Shown: in pieces, positions 46,366-56,565 of the stretch | Position numbering within the stretch: position 1 is the stretch's first letter | Layout: every line of letters starts with the position of its first letter | From: Novosphingobium sp. PC22D | Lineage (GTDB): Bacteria > Pseudomonadota > Alphaproteobacteria > Sphingomonadales > Sphingomonadaceae | DNA: 64,000 bases | Assembly: GCF_002556635.1 (NCBI RefSeq) | Contig: NZ_MWMO01000015.1 | Location: 60,469 to 124,468, forward strand | Direction of reading: 5' to 3' | Program-made: the position numbers and the translations under genes | The notes under the pieces: generated by a model | Database searches by the model: none | Seen by the model: the letters and a program-made list of their open reading frames with translations, nothing else | What the model was told of the DNA's origin: nothing

Positions 46366-48651
46366 ATGGTCGAGCGCAGGCGAGGTTCCCTGCGGTTCAT
46401 TTGGGAATCCGGGCTGGCGGCCATGGCGCTCGCGCTGGCCGCGTCACCGGCCTTGGCGCAGGACGCGACGGACGAACCGGGCGAGGCCGGCGCGCAATCG
46501 GCGACCGCCGAGTCCGAGGATTTGCGTGCCGGTGACATTCCCGTGCCCACGGCTCCGGAGACGCTGCCGGAGGTCGAACCGATCATCACCGACAGCGAAT
46601 TCAACGAGACCGTTCCCGCGCTCGCGCCAGAAGACGATGCCGAGCTGCGGCAACCGCTCGAATCGATCGACGCCTTCGAACGCAGGCTCGCGGCGGAGGC
46701 GGCCGACGATGCCGACGCCGAGCCCGACGAGGGGGGAGAGGAGCCGCTGGGCGAGCCTGCCCTCGCGGATGGCGATACTACCGAGGAGATTGGTGACGCG
46801 CCGGTGCGCGATGCCGAACTCACCGCGCCGCTGCCTCCGCTCGACAGCTTCGAGGTGACGCCGGTCGAGTTCGCCGAGAGCGAGGCGGACCCGGCCGACG
46901 TGAAGGTCTCGTACAAGACGCGGATCGAAGGGCTCGAATCGGCCGACGAGGAAACCGAAACCGACCTCGAGGGCCAGTTCAAGGACCTGTCGGCGTTGCG
47001 CGACGGCGACGGCGAGGCGGCCAACGTGGCGATGGTCTCCGCGCGCCTCACCGAAGACAGCGCCCTGATCAAGTCGATCCTCGCTTCGGAAGGCTGGTTC
47101 AGCCCCGCGGTGACGACGCGGATCGACCCTGCCGAGAACGAGGAAGACCCCTCGCTGCGGGCGGTGATCTCGGTCAATCCGGGAACGCGCTATACGTTCT
47201 CCGATATCGTCATCGAGGCCGATCCGACCGAGCCGCCCGATCTCATCTCCAAGAACTTCGCGATCGAGGTCGGCGAACCGATCGTCGCCGAGCGCGTTCA
47301 GGGTGCCGAAGCGAAGCTTTCGGTGGTGCTGCCCGAAAACGGCTATCCCTTCGCAGAGGTCAAGCAGCGCGACATCCTGCTCGATCCCGATACCGGCGAC
47401 GGCGTCTATACCCTGCCTGTCAGCGTGGGGCCGCGCTCGCGCTTCGACGGTTTCAGCACCGACGGTGACCTCGCCTTCGATGCCGAGCACGTCGAAGTGC
47501 TCGCGCGCTTCGAACGCGGCGAGCTATACGACAGCCGCAAGGTGGACGACCTGCGCAAGGCGCTCATCGCGACCGGGCTGCTTTCGACCGTGTCGGTCGA
47601 GCCCAAGCGCACCGGCGAGGCCGTCGGCGACGGCACCGAATACGTCAGGATCGATGTCCAGCAGCAGGCCGGGCCGCCGCGCACCATCGCCGGAAGCGCC
47701 GGCTACGCGGCGGGCGAGGGCATTACCCTCAAGGGCACCTGGACGCACCGCAACATGTTCCCGCCCGAGGGCGCGCTGATCGTCGACGGCATCGCCGGCA
47801 CCCAGCAGCAGGGCGCGGGCGTCACCTTCCGCCGCTCGAACGCCGGCAAGCGTGACCGGACCTTCGAACTGAGCGCCGAGGCGCTACGCGCGAATTACGA
47901 CGCCTTCGATGCCTATACCGGTCGCCTCGCCGCGCGGATCAGCCGCGATTCGACGCCGCTGTGGCAGAAGCGGATCACCTATGCCTACGGCGTCCAGCTC
48001 ATCGGCACGGCCGAACGTTCGTATGATTTCGAGGCGGGCAGGAAGAATCGGCGAACCTATTACATCGGCGGCCTCACCGGGCAGCTCGGGCTCGACACCA
48101 GCGACGACCTGCTCAATCCCACCAAGGGCTTTCGCGTAACCGCGCTGGTCGAACCCGAAGGTTCGCTCGAGGACGGCTTCAGCCCCTACGTGCGGGCCCG
48201 GCTCGACGCTTCGGCCTACTATCCGGTCGGCGACAGCTTCGTGCTCGCGGGCCGCGTGCGGTTCGGCACGATCCAGGGCGCGGACCTTTTCGACATCGCG
48301 CCCTCGCGGCGTTTCTACGCGGGCGGCGGCGGTTCGGTGCGCGGCTTCGGCTATCAGAAGCTCGGTCCGCTCGATCCCGAAGGCGATCCGATCGGCGGGC
48401 GCAGCCTCAACGAAGCGGCGGCAGAAGTGCGCTATCGCTTCGGCAATTTCGGCATCGTCGGGTTTGTCGATGTCGGCCAGTCCTACGCCGAGACCACGCC
48501 GCAATTTTCCGACCTGCGTTACGGTGTCGGCCTCGGCGGGCGGTTCTACACCAACTTCGGTCCGATGCGCCTCGACGTCGCGACGCCGATCGACAGGCGG
48601 CCGGGCGAGGCCTGGATCAATGTCTACGTCTCGATCGGGCAGGCGTTCTGA
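46366..48651 (+). CDS. tamA: TamA, outer-membrane subunit of the translocation and assembly module
   Basis: BamA-superfamily (Omp85) barrel acting with TamB in assembling outer-membrane proteins. About 761 residues: signal peptide (LAAMALALAASPALAQ), an acidic low-complexity region to about residue 165, POTRA domains around 185-420, and the C-terminal barrel ending INVYVSIGQAF with terminal Phe. The barrel contains the Omp85 motif GGGGSVRGFGYQ near 660. The ATG at 46366 is favoured by the GGAAAG five bases ahead of it; ATG 46354 and GTG 46315 are alternatives. The stop shares an A with the tamB ATG. Confidence 0.92.
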   Translation: MVERRRGSLRFIWESGLAAMALALAASPALAQDATDEPGEAGAQSATAESEDLRAGDIPVPTAPETLPEVEPIITDSEFNETVPALAPEDDAELRQPLESIDAFERRLAAEAADDADAEPDEGGEEPLGEPALADGDTTEEIGDAPVRDAELTAPLPPLDSFEVTPVEFAESEADPADVKVSYKTRIEGLESADEETETDLEGQFKDLSALRDGDGEAANVAMVSARLTEDSALIKSILASEGWFSPAVTTRIDPAENEEDPSLRAVISVNPGTRYTFSDIVIEADPTEPPDLISKNFAIEVGEPIVAERVQGAEAKLSVVLPENGYPFAEVKQRDILLDPDTGDGVYTLPVSVGPRSRFDGFSTDGDLAFDAEHVEVLARFERGELYDSRKVDDLRKALIATGLLSTVSVEPKRTGEAVGDGTEYVRIDVQQQAGPPRTIAGSAGYAAGEGITLKGTWTHRNMFPPEGALIVDGIAGTQQQGAGVTFRRSNAGKRDRTFELSAEALRANYDAFDAYTGRLAARISRDSTPLWQKRITYAYGVQLIGTAERSYDFEAGRKNRRTYYIGGLTGQLGLDTSDDLLNPTKGFRVTALVEPEGSLEDGFSPYVRARLDASAYYPVGDSFVLAGRVRFGTIQGADLFDIAPSRRFYAGGGGSVRGFGYQKLGPLDPEGDPIGGRSLNEAAAEVRYRFGNFGIVGFVDVGQSYAETTPQFSDLRYGVGLGGRFYTNFGPMRLDVATPIDRRPGEAWINVYVSIGQAF

Positions 48652-51600
48652 TGGCCGATACGCAAGACCCGCAGGCGATGGCGCCCGAACCGAACGAGCC
48701 GGAAGCGACCGAGACCACTCAGGAGCGCAACGGCTGGGGCGTGCGTATCGCCAAGACCATAGCGGTGATCGTGCTCGGACTGGTCGCGCTGCTCGTGGTG
48801 ATCGTCTTCGGAATCAACACGGGGCCGGGCAAGCGCTTCGTCGCGAACCAGATCGGCGCGCTCGAATTCGAGAACGGGATGAAGATCCGCGTCGGGCGGA
48901 TCGAAGGCTCGCTCTACGGCGCGATGACGCTTCACGACCTTTCCGTCCGCGATCCCAAGGGCGAATTCCTGTTCTCGCCCGAGATCCATATCGACTGGCG
49001 GCCTTTTGCCTATCTGTCGAACCACGTCGACGTGCGCTCGGCCACCGCGGAGCGGATGATCCTGCGCCGAGTGCCCGAGTTCCGGGAGACGCCGCCGAGC
49101 GAGGGGCCGCTGCTGCCCGACCTCGATATCGACGTGAACCGCTTCCGGATCGCGCGCTTCATCGCCGAGCCCCCCGTATCGGGCGAGTTGCGCATCGCGA
49201 CGATCGATGCGAAAGTGCACATTGCCGACGGCCGAGCGCAGATCGACGCCAACGGCGGTACCGTCGCCGCGCAGGGCGCCAAGGGCGGGGACCGCTTCAA
49301 GCTCCTGCTCGACGCGGTGCCCGACAAGAACCGGCTCGCGATCGACCTCGATCTCGACGCGCCGTCGGACGGCATGATCGCCGCGCTCGCTGGCCTCACC
49401 CAGCCGCTCAAGGTCCGGGCCGTGGGCAAGGGCGACTGGAACGCCTGGAACGGCCGGTTCGACGCGAACCTCGCGGGTAGCGAGTTCGCCCGGCTGGCCC
49501 TGTCGGCGCGCGACGGAACCTTCGCGATCAAGGGCCCGACGCGGATCGCGCGGCTGTTCGAAGGGCCGACCGCCAGCCTGCTCGGTCCGGTCATGACCGT
49601 CGATCTCACCGCGGCGCTGGGCGAGCGCAGTGCCAACCTTTCGGGCCGCGTTTTCTCGGACGCCTTCACCGCTTCGCCGAACGGCACGGTCAGCCTGGCC
49701 GACAACAGCTTCGAGGACTTCAAGCTCGGTTTCGTGCTGCTTAAGCCTTCGGCGCTCGCCGAGAATCTTTCGGGTTCGGGCCTGCGCGCCATGCTGACGC
49801 TCGACGGCGCTTTCGCCACGCCCGACGTGCAATACGCGATCAACGCCAATCGCCTCGTGATGAACGACATGGGGCTGGTCGATTTCTCGGCCACCGGCGC
49901 GGCGCGGGTCAGGTCCGACCGGATCATGATCCCCGTGGCGGCGCGGGCCGGACGGATCACCGGGCTCGATACCGTCGCGGGCGGTACGCTGACGAACGTC
50001 CGGCTCGACGGCGACGTCGCGATCGATGGAACGCGCATCCTCGCGGACAACATGCGCATCCGCTCCGATCGGCTCGATGCCAACGTCATTCTCCTCGCCG
50101 ATACGAGCACCGGCCTCTACACCGGCGCGATCGACGGACGTATCGACAACTACCGCCTCGAAAGCGTCGGCATCTTCAACATCGAGACCGACATCGACCT
50201 CAAGACCGAGCCGCGTGGCTTCGCGATGGAGGGCCGCGTCCGCGCCCGCTCGACGCGGCTGCTCAACGAGAGCGTGAAGAGCTATCTCGGCGGGAATTTC
50301 CTCGCCTCGACCAACGTGCGCTACGGTTCCGACGGGACGATCCGCTTCAACGCCCTGAGGCTCGAGGCGCCCGATCTGCGCATCGTCGGCGGGCAGGGCA
50401 GCTATTCGCCCGACGGACGCATAACCCTCTCGGCGGACGGCACTTCGGACCGCTACGGCAAGATCGGCGTGCGCGTCGCCGGCACGATATCCGATCCCAA
50501 CGCGCGGATCACCGCCGAGCGGCCCAATCTCGGAATCGGCCTCGCCAATGTCGATGCGAAGATCGACGGCGTGCGCGGCGGCTACAGGCTCGACCTGACC
50601 AGCGACACGGATTACGGGCCGCTCAAGGCCGACGTCGTGCTCGAGACCGGCAATGCGCTGGCGATCCAGGTCAACAGCGCCAACTTGTCCGGGATCGACT
50701 TCACCGGGCGCATCGCGCAGACGCGCGCCGGGCCTTTCGCGGGCGAACTGAACGCCCAGGGCAACGGCATGGGCGGGCTCGTCAAGCTCTCGGGCGAAGG
50801 CCGTTATCAGGCCGTCGATTTCAACGTACGCGCCAACGACACCGTGTTCGACGGTCCTGCCAATCTCGCGATCGGATCGGCGATCATCGACGGGCGCGCT
50901 GTGCTTTACGACCAGCCCTATATCGTCGCCGACGCGCAGCTCGCGGACACCAGCTACGGCACGCTGAGCATCGCCGTCGCCCGCGTGCTGGTGAACTACC
51001 GCGACGGGCGCGGCCATGCCAAGGCGTTGCTCGAAGGCACCAGCGGCGTACCTTTCAAGATTGCCGCCAATGCAGATCTTAAGCCCGAGCTGTGGCGCGT
51101 CGCGCTCGACGGCAAGGTTCGCGGCATCGACCTCAAGACGCGGAGTCCGGCGCGGATCGTCCCGAAGGACGGCGGCTACGAACTCATGCCGACGGCAATC
51201 GGCCTCGGCTCGGGCACCGTCAAGCTCGCGGGCCGCTACGGCGACGGCATGAAGCTGCAGAGCCGGCTCGAAAAGATCGACCTGTCGCTCGCCAATGCCT
51301 TCGTGCCGGGCCTCGGGATCGGCGGCAGCGCCAGCGGGAGCCTCGATTTCGAGCAGGCTTCGTCGACCGCGTTCCCGCGGGCCGACGCACGACTGCACAT
51401 CGACGGCCTGACCCGCACCACAGCCGCGTCGGTCAGCCAGCCGATCGATGTCAATTTTGTCGGCAAGCTGCTCGCCGACGGCGGTGAGGCGCGCGCGGTG
51501 ATGCGCTCGCGCGGCACAGTGATCGGGCGCATGGTCGCCTCGTTGCGCCCGCTGCCGCCCGGCGCGGGGACCTGGACCGAGCGGCTGATGAGCGCGCCGC

Positions 51601-52904
51601 TTGGCGGCGGCATCCGCTACAATGGCCCGGCGGGGACGCTGTTCTCGTTCGCCGGACAGCAGGACCAGAGGCTTACCGGACCGATCGGTGTCGCGGCGGA
51701 TTTCTCATGCCGCGTGTCCGACCCCTGCCTTCAGGGCGTCATTCGCGGCAAGGGCCTGACCTACGAGAACCTGACTTACGGTACGCGGCTGTCGAAGATG
51801 GATCTTTCGGCGCGCTTCGAAGGCAACCGGTTGCAAGTCGAACGGCTGCAGGCGACCGCCGGGGACGGGTCGGTCGAAGCGAGCGGCTATGTCAGCCTCG
51901 CCGCCGACGCGGGCTATCCGATGGACGTCGCGGTGACGCTCGACGACGCCCGGCTCGCACGCAGCGATGCGATTTCGGCGACCGCGACCGGCCAGTTGCG
52001 GCTCACAAAGAGCGCGGGCCAGCTCGCGCTGCTGTCCGGTCAGCTCCGGCTGCCGGAAACACGCTACGAGATCGTGCGCGAGGGCGCGGCCCAAGTGCCG
52101 CAGCTCACCGGCGTGCGCTTCAAGCCGCCGCGCGGCCGCCAGCGCATCACCGGCGAGGAGCCGGCCGAATCGATGAGCGGTGCCTTCGCCAAGCTGCGCC
52201 TCGACATCGACGTGCGCGCGCCCGAAAAGCTCTACGTTTCGGGCATGGGCCTCGAATCCGAATGGAGCGCCGACTTCACCGTGAACGGGACGAGCGACGC
52301 GCCGACGCTTGCGGGCAAGGTGGAACTCGTCCGCGGCACGCTGGGCTTTGCCGGCAAGTCGTTCGAACTCAACGAGGGCGTCGTCCAGTTCACGGGCGGG
52401 CAGACGATCGACCCGACCGTACGCATCACCGCCACCGAGGATATCGAAGACGTGACGGTCAACGTGAACGTCTCGGGCCGGGCGAGCGATCCGCAGATCG
52501 CCTTCTCTTCGGTGCCCGGGCTGCCGCAGGACGAGATCCTCGCGCGCATCCTGTTCGGCAGCTCGATCGCCAACCTCTCGGCGATCCAGGCGGTGCAGCT
52601 CGCCAGTTCGCTCAACTCGCTGCGCGGATCAGGCGGCGGGCTGAACCCGCTGGGCAAGCTGCGCTCGGCGGCGGGCGTCGATCGCCTGCGCATCCTTGGC
52701 GCGGACGAAAGCACCGGGCGCGGCACCGCGCTGGCGGCGGGCCAGTATCTCACCGACGACATTTACGTCGAGCTTATCACCGACGCCCGCGGCTTCACCG
52801 CCACGCAGCTCGAAGTCGCGATCACCAAGTGGCTTTCGGTGCTGAGCCAGGCGGGCGGCTCGGGCGTCAACAGCGTCAACCTGCGCGTGAAGAAGAACTA
52901 CTGA
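48651..52904 (+). CDS. tamB: TamB, translocation and assembly module subunit
   Basis: AsmA-like inner-membrane-anchored protein of 1,417 residues spanning the periplasm to TamA. One N-terminal span is visible (TIAVIVLGLVALLVVIVFGIN), followed by a very long beta-rich stretch of short repeated strands. The last 350 residues are the conserved TamB/DUF490 domain, with KLYVSGMGLESEWSADF, GTLGFAGKSFELNEGVVQFTGG and the ending VNLRVKKNY. Stop and start overlap the neighbours by one base on each side, so tamA-tamB-lipoprotein form one transcript. Confidence 0.96.
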   Translation: MADTQDPQAMAPEPNEPEATETTQERNGWGVRIAKTIAVIVLGLVALLVVIVFGINTGPGKRFVANQIGALEFENGMKIRVGRIEGSLYGAMTLHDLSVRDPKGEFLFSPEIHIDWRPFAYLSNHVDVRSATAERMILRRVPEFRETPPSEGPLLPDLDIDVNRFRIARFIAEPPVSGELRIATIDAKVHIADGRAQIDANGGTVAAQGAKGGDRFKLLLDAVPDKNRLAIDLDLDAPSDGMIAALAGLTQPLKVRAVGKGDWNAWNGRFDANLAGSEFARLALSARDGTFAIKGPTRIARLFEGPTASLLGPVMTVDLTAALGERSANLSGRVFSDAFTASPNGTVSLADNSFEDFKLGFVLLKPSALAENLSGSGLRAMLTLDGAFATPDVQYAINANRLVMNDMGLVDFSATGAARVRSDRIMIPVAARAGRITGLDTVAGGTLTNVRLDGDVAIDGTRILADNMRIRSDRLDANVILLADTSTGLYTGAIDGRIDNYRLESVGIFNIETDIDLKTEPRGFAMEGRVRARSTRLLNESVKSYLGGNFLASTNVRYGSDGTIRFNALRLEAPDLRIVGGQGSYSPDGRITLSADGTSDRYGKIGVRVAGTISDPNARITAERPNLGIGLANVDAKIDGVRGGYRLDLTSDTDYGPLKADVVLETGNALAIQVNSANLSGIDFTGRIAQTRAGPFAGELNAQGNGMGGLVKLSGEGRYQAVDFNVRANDTVFDGPANLAIGSAIIDGRAVLYDQPYIVADAQLADTSYGTLSIAVARVLVNYRDGRGHAKALLEGTSGVPFKIAANADLKPELWRVALDGKVRGIDLKTRSPARIVPKDGGYELMPTAIGLGSGTVKLAGRYGDGMKLQSRLEKIDLSLANAFVPGLGIGGSASGSLDFEQASSTAFPRADARLHIDGLTRTTAASVSQPIDVNFVGKLLADGGEARAVMRSRGTVIGRMVASLRPLPPGAGTWTERLMSAPLGGGIRYNGPAGTLFSFAGQQDQRLTGPIGVAADFSCRVSDPCLQGVIRGKGLTYENLTYGTRLSKMDLSARFEGNRLQVERLQATAGDGSVEASGYVSLAADAGYPMDVAVTLDDARLARSDAISATATGQLRLTKSAGQLALLSGQLRLPETRYEIVREGAAQVPQLTGVRFKPPRGRQRITGEEPAESMSGAFAKLRLDIDVRAPEKLYVSGMGLESEWSADFTVNGTSDAPTLAGKVELVRGTLGFAGKSFELNEGVVQFTGGQTIDPTVRITATEDIEDVTVNVNVSGRASDPQIAFSSVPGLPQDEILARILFGSSIANLSAIQAVQLASSLNSLRGSGGGLNPLGKLRSAAGVDRLRILGADESTGRGTALAAGQYLTDDIYVELITDARGFTATQLEVAITKWLSVLSQAGGSGVNSVNLRVKKNY

Positions 52905-53122
52905 TGCGGCGCGCGCGCTGGTGGGTGCTTGGCTTCGGATTGCTGGCGGCGGCCTGCTCGAACGAGCCGAGCTTCGACGAGCGCTTCGAGGCGGCGCAGG
53001 AAAAGACGCAGAAGACGGCGGCAGAGATCGACGCCCAGCTAAAGGCGAGAGCCGAGGCGGAGGCGGCCGCATCGGCGACCGATGGTGCGCCTGACCCCGC
53101 CGCCAGCCTGCCGGCGATCTGA
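52904..53122 (+). CDS. Small lipoprotein downstream of tamB
   Basis: A 72-residue protein with lipoprotein signal WWVLGFGLLAAACSN, the lipobox being L-A-A-A-C with Cys near residue 19. The remainder is a charged helix (FDERFEAAQEKTQKTAAEIDAQLKARAEAEA) and an Ala/Pro-rich end. It overlaps the tamB stop by one base (TGATG). No known domain; its position suggests a role near the TAM complex, which is inference. Confidence 0.82.
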   Translation: MRRARWWVLGFGLLAAACSNEPSFDERFEAAQEKTQKTAAEIDAQLKARAEAEAAASATDGAPDPAASLPAI

Positions 53123-53200
53123 CCGCCGCCGAGATTCCCTTGCGCAACCGGGCCTTTACCCTTGCGCGGTAAAAGGGCTCGGGTTCTTCAGGAGGCTGCC

Positions 53201-53509
53201 TTGCGCGAACACGATACCGGCGACCGTCTCAATCCGCGCAGCAAAGTGCTGCTCGACGCGCGGTGCCGGACCTCAAGCTGGCATGTCTTCCAGGTCGAAC
53301 TTGCGGATTTCTGCGAAGGGGGCTGCCGCATTCTCGGCGGCGCCGCCGACCTCGCGGAAGGCCAGGCGGTCAAGCTGCGGATCGCGAACCTGAAGCCGAT
53401 CACCGGAACCGTTCGCTGGATCAGAGGCGCGGACGCCGGGGTCGAGTTCCATGCCGCGCTCGGCCGCGGGACCGTCGCCTCGATCTCGGCACAATACGAG
53501 CTGGGCTGA
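53201..53509 (+). CDS. PilZ domain protein
   Basis: A 102-residue single PilZ domain, predicted cyclic-di-GMP receptor. The (D/N)xSxxG motif appears with a substitution as ADFCEGGCRI (Cys for Ser). A basic patch RSKVLLDARCRT stands for the RxxxR-side arginines, and the GTVRWIRGADAGVEFH strand pair ends the barrel. The TTG at 53201 is chosen because AGGAGG lies six bases before it; another TTG at 53162 has no such site. Confidence 0.83.
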   Translation: MREHDTGDRLNPRSKVLLDARCRTSSWHVFQVELADFCEGGCRILGGAADLAEGQAVKLRIANLKPITGTVRWIRGADAGVEFHAALGRGTVASISAQYELG

Positions 53510-53520
53510 AGCCTGCTCGC

Positions 53521-54243
53521 CTAGCGCACCGCCAGCGCGTTCGACATCGCTTTGAGCTGCGCCATGCAGCCGTTGGCGATCAGCATGTCGGCAAGGCCCT
53601 CGGCCTCTTGCGGCGCGTCTTCGAGCACGACGAATTTCGCGGTACCGACGGGCGCATCCTCGCCGTCGCGATAGACGGTGTATTCCGCACCGGTGGCGAT
53701 CGGCGTGTCGGTCGCGATCATGCTCGCGCCCTTGGCGAAGGTCAGCGTCTGCGCGGTGCCCGCGCCCGCGAGCGTGTAGCGGGCCGGCGCCTTTTCGTCG
53801 GCTCGCCAGAAAGTGATCTCATCGGGGTCGGACAGGCAATAGTTGCCCGGCCGGTCGAGATCGACGTACCACAGGTTGGGGCTCAGCCGGGCGCCCTCGC
53901 CGAGGCGCGTTCCGCCCACGATCGCGCGGCTCGACTGACGCGACTGCGAGAAGATCGCGAAGGTCGTGTTCTTCGCCGTTGCGGTCGGTCCATCGACGCG
54001 GAACCGGCCCGGCCCCTTCAGCTCGCGCGTGCCCTGCTTCTCGATCACCGTGACCGAGTCGCCGGCCTGGAGCGTGATCCGCTCGCTATCTTCGACCTTG
54101 GTTCCGACCGGATACTTCGCCGCCGACGGTCCGCTCGAGGATACGACGATCGCCGCACGGGCCGTCGCGGCCGTCCCCAGCGAGGCCACCAACGCCAGCG
54201 CGGCTGCCGCGCCTTCGAACTTTCTCTTTCCCAACCCAAGCAT
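53521..54243 (-). CDS. Exported hypothetical protein, repeat-free beta-rich
   Basis: A 240-residue protein with signal peptide AAAALALVASLGTAATARA. The mature part is beta-rich, with EDSERITLQAGDSVTVIEKQGTRELKGPGRF near residue 50 in pieces and NLWYVDLDRPGNYCLSDPDEITFWRADEKAPARYTL near 125. A single Cys pair (CLSDP and NGCMAQ) could form a disulfide. I recognise no family; it may be a sphingomonad-specific periplasmic protein. Divergent from the amidohydrolase gene. Confidence 0.8.
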   Translation of the reverse strand: MLGLGKRKFEGAAAALALVASLGTAATARAAIVVSSSGPSAAKYPVGTKVEDSERITLQAGDSVTVIEKQGTRELKGPGRFRVDGPTATAKNTTFAIFSQSRQSSRAIVGGTRLGEGARLSPNLWYVDLDRPGNYCLSDPDEITFWRADEKAPARYTLAGAGTAQTLTFAKGASMIATDTPIATGAEYTVYRDGEDAPVGTAKFVVLEDAPQEAEGLADMLIANGCMAQLKAMSNALAVR

Positions 54244-54443
54244 GTTTCAGACTACCTCTTCTTTGGCCGCGATCGGCCCGTGCCCAAGTCATAGCAAACC
54301 GAAGCTGTCCGTAATGTGAGGGATGCCACATAGAACGCGTGAATACGCGCCGCTTTGCTGATCGGCCGGGCGCGGGCGGTTGTAATCGCTCGCAATCGCC
54401 TTTGGCGCCGCTAGAGTGTCGACCGAACAGGGAGAACGAAACC

Positions 54444-56483
54444 ATGCGCAGTTTGATCTTCGCGGCGGCGGCGTCGCTGGCGGCTTTGAGCGCCCCCGCG
54501 CTTGCCGAAACCACCGAGTACCGCGTCCTGATGGGAGACCGCGACATCGGTCACTTCACCGTGACGCGCGAGGGCGAGGACGCCAGCGTCGTCTACGACT
54601 ACAAGCAGAACGGACGCGGACCGACGATCGCCGAGACGCTCAAGCTCGATCCGCAGGGCGCGCCGCTGGACTGGAAGATCACCGGGCGCACAACGTTCGG
54701 CAATGCCGTCGAGGAGACGTTCCGGCGCACCGCCAGGGGCGTCGACTGGCAGGACACGACCGGGCCGGGCACGATCATGGGCACGGACGCGCCGCGCTAC
54801 TATGCGTCGCAGAACGGTTCGCCGATGGATCTGGCGCTTCTGGCCAAGGCGCTGCTGGCGGACGCGGACCACACCTTCGAGATCGCTCCCGGCGGCACCG
54901 CGACGCTTACCGAGCGCGACCGCCGCAGCGTCGAAGGCGAGGGCGGGCCGCGCGAGATCGTGACCTACGAGCTTTCGGGGCTTTCGCTCTCGCCGACCTA
55001 CATCACGCTAGACGGCGAGGGGAACCTGTTCGCGCTGCCTTCACCGGGCTTCGACATCATCCTCGCGGGCTACGAGAGCGCCGACGAGGAACTGCGCAAT
55101 CTCTCCGAAAAGCTCGAGGCGGACCATCTCGCACGCCTCCAGGCCGAGGGCGCGCATCGCTACGGAGGTCCCGTGCGGGTCCGCAACGTGCGGGTCTTCG
55201 ATCCGGTGAAGCTGGCGATGAGCGAGCCGATGGACGTGGTGTTCGCGGGCGAGCGGATCAGCGAGGTCCTGCCCGCCGGCTCGCAGGCCACCGAAGGCGA
55301 GACGATCGTCGACGGCGTGGGCGGCTCGCTCGTGCCAGGGCTCTACGAGATGCACGGCCACCTGGGACCGCAGGCCGCGATGCTCAACGTCCTCGCCGGC
55401 GTCACCTCGCTTCGCGACATGGGCAACGACAACGAGGCGCTCGCCAAGCTGATCGAGCGGATCGACGCGGGCGAAGTCGCGGGGCCGCGCGTGACCCGCA
55501 GCGGCTTCATCGAGGGCAAGAGCGAATTCAGCGCCGCCCACGGCCGCCTCGCCCACAGCGAGCAGGAAGCGATCGAGCACGTGCGCTGGTATGCCGCGCG
55601 CGGCTTCTGGCAAGCCAAGCTCTACAATTCGATGAATCCCGACTGGGCGCCCGCGGTGGTGAGCGAGGCACACCGGCTCGGCCTGCGCGTCGCCGGGCAC
55701 GTCCCCGCTTTTTCGAGCGCCGATGCGATGATCGAGGCCGGCTTCGACGAGATCACCCACGTCAACCAGCTCATGCTGGGCTGGGTGCTCAATCCCGGAG
55801 AGGACACGCGCACGCTGTTCCGCTTCAAGGCGATGCAGCGCTTCCCCGAACTCGACCTCGATTCGCCCAAGGTCCGTCACACGCTCGACATGATGGTCGC
55901 GCGCGGCAGCGCGCACGAGCCGACCGTGGCGATCCACGAGCTTGGCCTCACCGCGCTCGACGGCAAGCCCAATCCGGGTAGCATCGATTATATCGACCAC
56001 ATGCCGGTTTCCGAACAGCGCCAGATGAAACAGGCGCTGTTCGGAACCGATTCGGCGGAGGAACGCGCGGCCTATGTCGCCGCCTACGCCAAGATCCTCG
56101 ATACGCTGCGTGAGATGCACAAGCGCGGCATCCTGCTCATTCCCGGAACCGACCTCGGCGGTGCCTTCAACCTTCACCGCGAGCTGGAGATCTTCACCCA
56201 GATCGGCATGACCCCCGCCGAGGTGCTGGCGCGAGACACGCTGGAAATGGCCAAGTACCTGGGGGAGGACCAGTCGCTCGGCTCGATCGAACCGGGCAAG
56301 TATGCCGATTTCTTCCTCGTGCCCGGCGATCCGGTAAAGGACATCAAGGCGATCAAGACCATCGCCATGGTGGTGAAGGGCGGGCTCGTCTATTTTCCGA
56401 CCGAGACTTATCGCAAGATCGGCATCGCGCCCTTCGTCGATCCGCCGAAGGTCACTGCGCCGAAGATCATCGCGCCGAATTGA
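54444..56483 (+). CDS. Secreted amidohydrolase with N-terminal extension
   Basis: A 679-residue exported metal hydrolase. The signal peptide is LIFAAAASLAALSAPALA. Residues 25-235 form a beta-rich extension unrelated to the catalytic domain. The amidohydrolase part starts near 245 (VRNVRVFDPVKLAMSE), with metal ligands in YEMHGHLG (His-x-His) near 307, probable bridging Lys in FWQAKLY near 391, His in VAGHVPA near 415, His in ITHVNQ near 437 and Asp in LIPGTDLGG near 568. It resembles imidazolonepropionase-like/prolidase-type exported hydrolases. Substrate unknown. Confidence 0.92.
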   Translation: MRSLIFAAAASLAALSAPALAETTEYRVLMGDRDIGHFTVTREGEDASVVYDYKQNGRGPTIAETLKLDPQGAPLDWKITGRTTFGNAVEETFRRTARGVDWQDTTGPGTIMGTDAPRYYASQNGSPMDLALLAKALLADADHTFEIAPGGTATLTERDRRSVEGEGGPREIVTYELSGLSLSPTYITLDGEGNLFALPSPGFDIILAGYESADEELRNLSEKLEADHLARLQAEGAHRYGGPVRVRNVRVFDPVKLAMSEPMDVVFAGERISEVLPAGSQATEGETIVDGVGGSLVPGLYEMHGHLGPQAAMLNVLAGVTSLRDMGNDNEALAKLIERIDAGEVAGPRVTRSGFIEGKSEFSAAHGRLAHSEQEAIEHVRWYAARGFWQAKLYNSMNPDWAPAVVSEAHRLGLRVAGHVPAFSSADAMIEAGFDEITHVNQLMLGWVLNPGEDTRTLFRFKAMQRFPELDLDSPKVRHTLDMMVARGSAHEPTVAIHELGLTALDGKPNPGSIDYIDHMPVSEQRQMKQALFGTDSAEERAAYVAAYAKILDTLREMHKRGILLIPGTDLGGAFNLHRELEIFTQIGMTPAEVLARDTLEMAKYLGEDQSLGSIEPGKYADFFLVPGDPVKDIKAIKTIAMVVKGGLVYFPTETYRKIGIAPFVDPPKVTAPKIIAPN

Positions 56484-56565
56484 ACTGGCGGGCGGCCCGG
56501 CCATGTGTCATGGCGCGCGAATGTGCCGGCGGGCATGGCCCGGGCGGTTGTGAGCAGGAGCCACG

